From Pseudomonas sp. CCC3.1 (GTDB lineage: Bacteria > Pseudomonadota > Gammaproteobacteria > Pseudomonadales > Pseudomonadaceae): a stretch of 64,000 bases of DNA. The notes beneath the pieces were generated by a model, which searched no databases, was not told where the DNA came from, and saw nothing but the letters and a program-made list of their open reading frames with translations. Below, piece by piece: positions 58,469 through 64,000 of this stretch. The stretch lies in NCBI RefSeq assembly GCF_034347405.1, contig NZ_CP133778.1, positions 1,736,001 through 1,800,000 on the forward strand, given 5' to 3'. The position numbers and the translations under genes were made by a program. Within the stretch, counting starts at the first letter, position 1. Each line of letters starts with the position of its first letter.

Positions 58469-59227
58469 TCAGTTGTCGCCAGACTCGCGGCGCAATGCCG
58501 AGGGTGAGGCGCCAAATTCGCGGAGCATCGCCGCACTAAAGGCGCTTTGCGACGCGTAGCCAACCCGGCTGGCGACTTCACCTACCGCCAGAGTGCTGTG
58601 ACGCAACAGCTGCAATGCGCTGTTCAGGCGGCGCTGGCGGATGTAATCCATGGGGGTGAACCCACATTCACTGAGAAAGCGACTGTGCAGGCGGGCGCAG
58701 GATAAACCGGCGATACGTGCCAGATCCGCGACTTGAAGCGGGTAGGCAGCATGTTGATCGATGTAGGCATCTAGCGCGGCAAACGGCAGGCGTTTTGCCG
58801 CAACTGACTCGGCGGCGCTGTTATTCAGGCTGGCCAACAACAAAATGGCGCCCTGGCGTGCAATCACGGGGTCGTTCACCGGGCTACTGGCCAGCCAGCT
58901 CACCAACTGATGCTGTTTGGTGTCGAGGCTTAAATGCCCGGTGTTGTCGAGCAGGCGTCGGCTGGCGTCGGCATGGCTGCCCAGCGATTCGCCTAGCCAA
59001 TCCTGGCCTGGTACATCGAGCACCAGGCAATGGCTGCCTTGCTCACTCTCGCAGGTGTGATGCGCGCCTGCGGGCACCACGATCAGATGTTGTTGGCGCA
59101 ACTGGCGAGCACGGCCATCGATCTCGAAGTCGAGCTTGCCGGACAAACTGATCACCACTTGCGCGTGCTCATGGCTGTGCGCAATCACCTCGTGACGGTA
59201 ATGACGCAGTGACAGAATTTGGCCCAT
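58469..59227 (-). CDS. AraC-family transcriptional regulator
   Basis: A 252-residue regulator from ATG 59225-59227, with AAGAGGTCACC upstream. The N-terminal cupin-type sensor (HSHEHAQVVISLSGKLDFEI, then VVPAGAHHTCESEQGSHCLV) is followed by the two AraC helix-turn-helix units (VADLARIAGLSCARLHSRFL and VGEVASRVGYASQSAFSAAM). A perfect 11-bp inverted repeat lies 30 bases before its start. The downstream DMT transporter is the likely target. Confidence 0.88.
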   Translation of the reverse strand: MGQILSLRHYRHEVIAHSHEHAQVVISLSGKLDFEIDGRARQLRQQHLIVVPAGAHHTCESEQGSHCLVLDVPGQDWLGESLGSHADASRRLLDNTGHLSLDTKQHQLVSWLASSPVNDPVIARQGAILLLASLNNSAAESVAAKRLPFAALDAYIDQHAAYPLQVADLARIAGLSCARLHSRFLSECGFTPMDYIRQRRLNSALQLLRHSTLAVGEVASRVGYASQSAFSAAMLREFGASPSALRRESGDN

Positions 59228-59256
59228 GGTGACCTCTTGAATGTCTGTACCAATCG

Positions 59257-59284
59257 CTGTGTGAGCGAGCAAGCGCTCACACAG
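59257..59284. repeat. Perfect 11-bp inverted repeat before the AraC gene
   Basis: CTGTGTGAGCG (59257-59267) and CGCTCACACAG (59274-59284) around six bases, between the trkH stop and the AraC start. There is no T run, so it could be a hairpin closing trkH transcription or an operator for the regulator. Confidence 0.6.
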
Positions 59285-59307
59285 TCAGCAGGGCGTGTCG
59301 ATTTAAA

Positions 59308-60762
59308 TCAGTGCCGCCAAAACGCCGGAATACACAATACGAACACGGTAATGATCTCCAGGCGGCCAAGCAACATGCCAACCGACAGGATCCACTTGGC
59401 GGCATCCGGCAGGCTGGCGAAGTTGCCAGATGGCCCGATGATCTCACCCAGCCCCGGCCCCACGCCGGACACGGTGCTGGCGGCGCCGGTGAGCGCTGTC
59501 ATCCAGTCCAGCCCGAGCAGCGACAGCGCCAATGCAATCACGCAGATGGTGATAGCAAAGAAGAACGAAAACGTCAGAATCGAACGCACGATTTCTTCGT
59601 CCAGGCGGTGCCCGTTGTACTTCTGCTTGATCACCGCCCGCGGGTGAATCAATTGGTTAAGGTTGGCCTTGAGCAGGATATAGGCGACTTGAAAGCGGAA
59701 AATCTTGATTCCGCCTGCTGTCGAGCCCGAACAGCCGCCGATAAAGCCCAGATAGAAAAACAGCATCAATGAGAAATTGCCCCACAGGCTGTAGTCGCCC
59801 AGGGCAAAACCAGTGGTGGTCACCACCGATGTCACGTTGAGTGCCACGTGGCGGAAAGCATCCCACCACGGCATGTTTGTGGTCCACCACAACCAGGTGC
59901 CGAGTACGATCCAGGTCACTACCAGCAGCCCGAGCAAGCCTTGCACCTGTTGATCCTTGATCAGCGCTCGGCGATGTCCACGCAAGGTGGCGACGTACAA
60001 GGTAAACGGCAAGCTGCCGAGAATCATCACCGCAATTGCCACCCAATGCACCGCCGGTTGCGTCCACTTGGCCAGCGACTGATCGGAGGTCGAAAACCCG
60101 CCGGTCGAAATCGCTGACATCGCGTGGTTGATTGCATCGAACACGCTCATGCCTGCCCACCAGAACGCCAGACTGCCGACGATGGTGATGCCGACATAAG
60201 TGGCCACAATCAGGCGCGCCACCATGTGCGAGCGCGGCATGACTTTTTCGGAACGATCCGATGATTCGGTCTGAAACAGGCGCATGCCGCCGATTCGCAG
60301 CAAGGGCAGAATCGCAACCGCCATGGCGATAAAGCCGATGCCGCCCAGCCAGTGCAGCATCGAACGCCACATCAAAATGCCGGGTGACATGGTGTCCAGG
60401 CCACTTAACACGGTTGAGCCGGTGGCAGTGATGCCGGACATGCTTTCGAAAAACGAGTCGGTGTAACTGATGTGCTGCGTCAGCAAAAATGGCAGCGCGG
60501 CGAAAATACACACCACCAGCCAACTGGACACCGTCAGCAGGTACATATCGCGCGGGCGCAGGTGCACTTGCTCCGGGCGTCCTGGAATCACCAGCGCCAG
60601 ACCGGCGACGAAGGTGATCAGACTGGCCCAGAGAAAGGACGGCAAGTCGCTCATGCGCTCAAAAATGACCAGCGTCAGCATCGGCACGGCCATGCTGACG
60701 GCGAGCGTAATCAGAAAGATGCCGATAATAAAACCGATGATCCGTAAGGTCGGCAACGCCAT
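59308..60762 (-). CDS. trkH: Trk potassium uptake protein TrkH
   Basis: A 484-residue membrane subunit with ~10-12 hydrophobic segments and the four pore loops of the Trk/Ktr family: SMSGITATGSTVL (about 108-120), NHAMSAISTGGFST, NVTSVVTTTGFALGD and GAASTVSGVGPGLG, each with the central glycine of the selectivity filter. It imports potassium with the cytoplasmic TrkA subunit, which is encoded elsewhere. It is a single-gene unit. Confidence 0.92.
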   Translation of the reverse strand: MALPTLRIIGFIIGIFLITLAVSMAVPMLTLVIFERMSDLPSFLWASLITFVAGLALVIPGRPEQVHLRPRDMYLLTVSSWLVVCIFAALPFLLTQHISYTDSFFESMSGITATGSTVLSGLDTMSPGILMWRSMLHWLGGIGFIAMAVAILPLLRIGGMRLFQTESSDRSEKVMPRSHMVARLIVATYVGITIVGSLAFWWAGMSVFDAINHAMSAISTGGFSTSDQSLAKWTQPAVHWVAIAVMILGSLPFTLYVATLRGHRRALIKDQQVQGLLGLLVVTWIVLGTWLWWTTNMPWWDAFRHVALNVTSVVTTTGFALGDYSLWGNFSLMLFFYLGFIGGCSGSTAGGIKIFRFQVAYILLKANLNQLIHPRAVIKQKYNGHRLDEEIVRSILTFSFFFAITICVIALALSLLGLDWMTALTGAASTVSGVGPGLGEIIGPSGNFASLPDAAKWILSVGMLLGRLEIITVFVLCIPAFWRH

Positions 60763-60880
60763 GAAGTCAGCTCGGCTGTGAAGGGGGGCGCCATTCTACC
60801 TGTGGGCCGGGTTATGTAAACCGCCAGACCTTCGGTGGATACCGTTAGAATAGCCGCACATTTTCTTCAGGAGGTGGCCA

Positions 60881-61441
60881 ATGGAGGCTCTCGACGCTTT
60901 GCTTAACCGTGTTTCTGCTCCGCGCTTGCTGGACCCTGCGCCGTCGGCCGAGCAACGCGAAGTCCTGTTTGCGGCGGCCTTGCGCGCGCCGGACCATGGT
61001 CAACTGCGGCCTTACCGGTTTTTGACGGTTGAAGGTGAGGCGCGCAATCAACTGGGTGAAATCCTCGCCGAGGCTGTGCAGGCGCAGGGCGGCGAAGTCA
61101 CTCAGGCCGCACTGGACAAGGCCCGCGCCATGCCATTGCGTGCGCCGTTGGTGGTCGTGGTAGTCGCTCGCTTGCAGGATCACTTCAAAGTGCCCAAGTC
61201 TGAGCAATTGATTACTGCGGGCTGCGCAGCGCACGCGATTGAACTGGCGGCCTACGCCCAGGGCATTGGCGCGGTATGGCGTACCGGCGAGCTGTCGTAT
61301 AACACCCATGTGGCCGAAGGTCTGGGTCTGACCAATGGCGAAGAAGTGGTTGCGTTCCTGTACTTGGGCACCCCGCAGAATGAACTGCGCGCTGCGCCGA
61401 AAGTGAGCAGCGCCGAGTTCGTCAAGGCGTGGTCTGTGTAA
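60881..61441 (+). CDS. Nitroreductase family protein (YdjA-like)
   Basis: A 186-residue flavin enzyme with AGGAGGTGG before the ATG at 60881. Features: RAPDHGQLRPYRFLTVEGEA (FMN site, about 36-55), KVPKSEQLITAGCAAHAIEL (about 106-125) and GIGAVWRTGELSYN. The small size and this layout match YdjA-type NAD(P)H nitroreductases, which work as homodimers. The physiological substrate is unknown. A REP palindrome follows its stop. Confidence 0.88.
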   Translation: MEALDALLNRVSAPRLLDPAPSAEQREVLFAAALRAPDHGQLRPYRFLTVEGEARNQLGEILAEAVQAQGGEVTQAALDKARAMPLRAPLVVVVVARLQDHFKVPKSEQLITAGCAAHAIELAAYAQGIGAVWRTGELSYNTHVAEGLGLTNGEEVVAFLYLGTPQNELRAAPKVSSAEFVKAWSV

Positions 61442-61460
61442 GTCTGGACTCATGCCTTTT

Positions 61461-61527
61461 GTAGGAGCGAGCTTGTCTCGCGATCTTTTGATCTTTTTAC
61501 AAGATCGCGAGACAAGCTCGCTCCTAC
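61461..61527. repeat. REP palindrome, GTAGGAGCGAGCTTG family
   Basis: Arms GTAGGAGCGAGCTTGTCTCG and CGAGACAAGCTCGCTCCTAC. Both arms carry the same change (TGTCTC instead of TGCCTC), so the pairing is kept. It lies between the converging ends of the nitroreductase and sensor-kinase genes. Confidence 0.9.
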
Positions 61528-61543
61528 AGTTTTTGTAAACTTG

Positions 61544-62878
61544 CTAAAGGCTGGCGTTGGGTTCCAATGGCAGCTCCAGCGTGGCAATGAACCCGCCATC
61601 AGGGTGATTGCCCAGCACCAACCTTCCGCCATGGCGTTCTGCCGCACGGCGGGCAATGGCCAAGCCTAATCCATGCCCGGCAGCCGTCTGGCCCGGTGCG
61701 CGGAAAAACGGCTCGCCCAGTTGCGCCAAATATTCTTCAGCCACGCCCGGCCCGTGGTCACGCACGCCAATGGCAATATGTTCGCCACTGCGTACGGCCG
61801 TCAGCTCAATAGGCTGCCCCGCCGGGTTGAAGCGTTGCGCGTTGCGCAGCAGGTTATCGACTGCCCGTTCGATCATGGTCGGCCAGCCACTGAGGCTTAA
61901 ACCGGGCTCGGCATGGAGTTGCACCGGTTGTTCGGGCGCAGCCAGAGAGGCGTCTTTTTGCACGGCGTTGAGCAGCAGGTTCAACTCGATGTGTTCAGCG
62001 CTGGCCTGATCGGCATCTACCCGGGCCAATGCCAGGATTTCGCTGATCAATGATTCCAGGCGATCGCATTCACGCGTCAGGCGCGGCCAGAGCTTTTCGC
62101 GTTCTTCGGGGCCAGCACGTTCGGCCAGTGCCAGCGCGATGCGCAACCGTGCCAACGGCGAGCGCAGTTCATGGGATACATCGCGCAGCAGCTGGCGCTG
62201 GCTGCCAATCAAACTCTGCAGACGGGCGCCCATGCGGTTGAAGTCAGTCGCCAGCACGCCAAACTCATCACGCCGCGACGCCAGTTGCGCCAGGCTGTTT
62301 TGTTGGTAGGTGGTTTGCCCGAGATCATGCACCGCGACGCGCAAGCGGCTTAGCGGGCGGGTAATCGACAGCGTCACCAGCAGGCTGAACAACGTGAGCA
62401 CCACCAGCGCGATCCCCAGTGCGCTGAGCGGCCAGATCAGGCTTTTGCGGTGCCAGGCGTCGAGTTCGGGGTTAGGAATGCGATAAATCAGCAAATAGGT
62501 TTCGGCGGTCTTCGGGCTGGTGTACTCGACGGTCAGGCGGCGCCAGGGCAGTTCTTCCTTGCCGTGCCCCTGACGAGCTTCCCAGGCGGCCGCCCGGCGC
62601 GGAAAAGTGCCTGCTACGACAGGGTCGCCACTCTCGTTGAGCACTTGTACGTCAATGTGATAGTGGCGTTTGCGCCGTTCGAGCAAATCCTGGGCGGCAT
62701 CGGGGCCTTGGGTTTCGAAGCGTTCGGTCCACTGTTGCGCCAGATTATTGAGCCCGGGATGGCGGCTGAGGATCCAGGCGTCCTGATTGAGTATGTGCCC
62801 CAACAGGATCGATAACCCTGCGACCAAGGCTATTGCCAGCCAAAAGCTGGCCAGAATGCGCCAAAACAGTGATCGCAC
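61544..62878 (-). CDS. Cpx-type sensor histidine kinase
   Basis: A 444-residue kinase with membrane helices at about 8-28 and 148-170 around a periplasmic sensor, then HAMP (about 172-225), the phospho-acceptor His236 in LRDVSHELRSPL, and an ATPase domain with N box NLLRNAQRFNP and G boxes DHGPGV and GHGLGLAI. It lies 78 bases downstream of the Spy-like gene and is the kinase partner of the regulator at the window edge, the order recalled for P. aeruginosa PA3204-PA3206 (CpxR, Spy-like, CpxS). Confidence 0.88.
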   Translation of the reverse strand: MRSLFWRILASFWLAIALVAGLSILLGHILNQDAWILSRHPGLNNLAQQWTERFETQGPDAAQDLLERRKRHYHIDVQVLNESGDPVVAGTFPRRAAAWEARQGHGKEELPWRRLTVEYTSPKTAETYLLIYRIPNPELDAWHRKSLIWPLSALGIALVVLTLFSLLVTLSITRPLSRLRVAVHDLGQTTYQQNSLAQLASRRDEFGVLATDFNRMGARLQSLIGSQRQLLRDVSHELRSPLARLRIALALAERAGPEEREKLWPRLTRECDRLESLISEILALARVDADQASAEHIELNLLLNAVQKDASLAAPEQPVQLHAEPGLSLSGWPTMIERAVDNLLRNAQRFNPAGQPIELTAVRSGEHIAIGVRDHGPGVAEEYLAQLGEPFFRAPGQTAAGHGLGLAIARRAAERHGGRLVLGNHPDGGFIATLELPLEPNASL

Positions 62879-62956
62879 GGCAGTTCCTCACAAGTCGATG
62901 ATTCAAACGACCAAAGCCCAACGGCTGGGGGCCGTTGGGCTTGGCAAACATGCAGA

Positions 62957-63385
62957 TTATTGCGCTTTTGGAGCCTGTTGTGCTTTCCAATCCTTGAACT
63001 GTTTCCATTCGGCTTGACGTTCAGCGCGTTTTTTTTGCATCTCGTCGAAGGTTTTTTGCTGATCAGGTTTGAGCAAGGCACGAATATCGCTCTGGGTTTT
63101 CTGATGCTTGGCAGCGATTTCGTCTTTCAATGCTTTTTGATCAGCAGCTGGGAGTTTTTCCAGGTACTTCTCAACCAGTTGCTTACGATCGTGCATTTGT
63201 TCGCCCATCAACTTGCCAATCTGCTGGCGCTGTTCGCGGCTCAGGTCCAGTTGGCTATAAGGGGCGTCACCGCGACCGTGCTCACCGCCGTGACGTGGAC
63301 CCATTGGGCCATCGCCACCAGGCATGGCCATTGCGACGGTTGGCAGGGCTGCAGCAAACATCAAAGCAATTAGAGTCTTACGCAT
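62957..63385 (-). CDS. Spy/CpxP-like periplasmic protein (LTxxQ family)
   Basis: A 142-residue protein with a signal peptide (MRKTLIALMFAAALPTVAMA). The mature part is helical and charged and holds two LTxxQ-type motifs (LSREQRQQIGKLMGEQM, about 50-66, and LKPDQQKTFDEMQK, about 104-117). Spy and CpxP are periplasmic chaperones that also restrain the Cpx kinase. Its place between the response regulator and the kinase fits feedback control. GGAG lies just before the start, and a candidate CpxR box lies ~83-98 bases upstream. Confidence 0.88.
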   Translation of the reverse strand: MRKTLIALMFAAALPTVAMAMPGGDGPMGPRHGGEHGRGDAPYSQLDLSREQRQQIGKLMGEQMHDRKQLVEKYLEKLPAADQKALKDEIAAKHQKTQSDIRALLKPDQQKTFDEMQKKRAERQAEWKQFKDWKAQQAPKAQ

Positions 63386-63467
63386 GGTGTGTCTCCTTTA
63401 TTACGATTCCGGTGAATCCGGATGCGCCCAGTTTAGGGAGATCAAGGTCAATCGCTGTCAATCAAGC

Positions 63468-63483
63468 GTAAAGCTTAGGTAAA
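63468..63483 (-). promoter_or_regulatory. Candidate CpxR box upstream of the Spy-like gene
   Basis: GTAAA-N6-GTAAA on the plus strand, that is TTTAC-N6-TTTAC toward the Spy-like gene, close to the CpxR consensus of two GTAAA half-sites spaced about 5 bases. Reading toward the gene, it is followed six bases later by TTGACA, a good -35 hexamer, and by a second TTGACC ten bases on; no clear -10 is visible. This fits activation of spy and the kinase gene by CpxR. Confidence 0.6.
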
Positions 63484-63550
63484 GAGGGTTTGGAGGGAGG
63501 TTTACAAATGGGTTCTTCATTAGAACAACGCTCGAACCCTGCAAAAAACC

Positions 63551-63652
63551 GTAGTCGCTGACGAGGGACGAGGCTGCGATGGGTTACGGAGCGCGACTTC
63601 GGGCAGCAGTCCTGCGTCCCGTATCGCAGCCTCGTCCCTCGTCAGCGACTAC
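63551..63652. repeat. Palindrome with perfect 30-bp arms after the response regulator
   Basis: Arms at 63551-63580 and 63623-63652 (beginning GTAGTCGCTGACGAGGGACG and ending CGTCAGCGACTAC) are exact complements over 30 bases, with a 42-base centre. It begins 11 bases past the stop of the response regulator gene. This is a fourth palindrome family, seen only once in the window. Confidence 0.85.
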
Positions 63653-63662
63653 AAGTCGGCAG

Positions 63663-64000
63663 TCAGGCGCTATAAAAATAGCCCCGGCTGCGCAAGGCGA
63701 CGATGCGCGGGCGGCCATCGGGGTGCGGGCCTATCTTTTTACGCAGGTTGCTGACGTGCATGTCGAGGCTGCGGTCGTAGAGGGTCAACTTGCGGCCCAG
63801 GGCAATTTGCGCGAGTTCCTGTTTGTCCAGCGGCTCGCCCGGCTGGCGCAGTAACGCCTCAAGCAAGCGGCTTTCCGACACTGTCAGGACAATGTCGTGT
63901 TCATTGATGGTCACAACACCGCGCACCGGGCTGAAGCACAGGTCGCCCAGTTCCATTTGGCTGGACACCGCTGTCGGATGGCTGCGTCGCAGTACAGCAC
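63663..64000 (-). CDS. cpxR: OmpR-family response regulator (CpxR-like), 5' part outside the window
   Basis: Only the C-terminal ~112 residues are present; the frame runs open to the right edge through a linker (AVLRRSHPTAVSSQMELGDL). The effector domain is a winged helix of the OmpR/PhoB class: TVSESRLLEALLRQPGEPLD, then LYDRSLDMHVSNLRKKIGPH (recognition helix) and the wing RIVALRSRGYFYSA. It would be phosphorylated by the kinase encoded at 61544-62878. The symbol is inferred from the downstream Spy-like and kinase genes; RstA is the main alternative. Confidence 0.8.
   Translation of the reverse strand, partial: AVLRRSHPTAVSSQMELGDLCFSPVRGVVTINEHDIVLTVSESRLLEALLRQPGEPLDKQELAQIALGRKLTLYDRSLDMHVSNLRKKIGPHPDGRPRIVALRSRGYFYSA

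Noticed and set aside
4063..61527. CRISPR array formed by the recurring GTAGGAGCGAGC repeats
   Set aside because: Copies are kilobases apart, are palindromic in both arms, lie between genes and lack regular spacers or cas genes.

Overview
The window is a chromosomal segment of a Pseudomonas, most likely from the fluorescens lineage. The signs are the gene families present (GbuA/GbuR guanidinobutyrase locus, PlpD-type phospholipase, CpxR/Spy-like/kinase locus, Porin_5 and TorF-like porins), the gene order, and many short Pseudomonas-type palindromic repeats (REP). I infer the species group only loosely. There are no rRNA or tRNA genes, no CRISPR array, no prophage and no large accessory island. 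The segment is mostly core and housekeeping genes, lightly decorated by small mobile DNA.

Layout. 1-9.8 kb: two alpha/beta hydrolases (the first cut by the window edge), DUF4892 and AI-2E-type membrane genes, an rRNA/tRNA methyltransferase, a YajD HNH nuclease, a spermidine-synthase-like protein, oligopeptidase B, a YafJ-type amidotransferase and DUF2937. 9.8-11.3 kb: an IS110-family (IS1111-type) insertion sequence lodged exactly in a REP palindrome. 11.3-18 kb: a VWA/MoxR pair, cysK, lpxO, one frameshifted and one intact DMT transporter. 18-24.3 kb: hrpA, a KAS III gene, and an overlapping ECF sigma / zinc anti-sigma pair. 24.4-32.6 kb: porin, FemAB/GNAT-like protein, aqpZ, ABC exporter, ppiA, a LysR regulator divergent from azoR. 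32.9-43.5 kb: transporters, a YbdG-type channel, a DEAD-box helicase, TorF-like porin, CvfB-like protein, a LysR regulator divergent from an MFS carrier. 43.6-44.5 kb: a 41-residue small protein, a 139-bp MITE-like element and an unknown secreted protein. 44.7-50.2 kb: the guanidinobutyrate locus (two transporters, NTF2-like protein, gbuA, divergent gbuR). 50.2-64 kb: tapT, ybaN-like/yecA-like pair, recQ, a MarR regulator, plpD, a SelW-like protein, a DMT transporter with AraC regulator, trkH, a nitroreductase and a Cpx-type two-component locus cut by the right edge.

The most interesting signal is the IS at 9.83-11.27 kb. Removing it restores a perfect REP palindrome. Its long 3' non-coding region contains a 9-base stretch complementary to the reconstructed target, as expected for a guide (bridge RNA / seekRNA) that directs this element to REP DNA. 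Its left-end inverted repeat would also fold over the transposase start codon. Other points of interest are a 139-bp MITE-like element with 3-bp target duplications, a ~150-bp palindromic element whose two arms vary together between copies, a candidate CpxR box, and several small genes that are easily missed.
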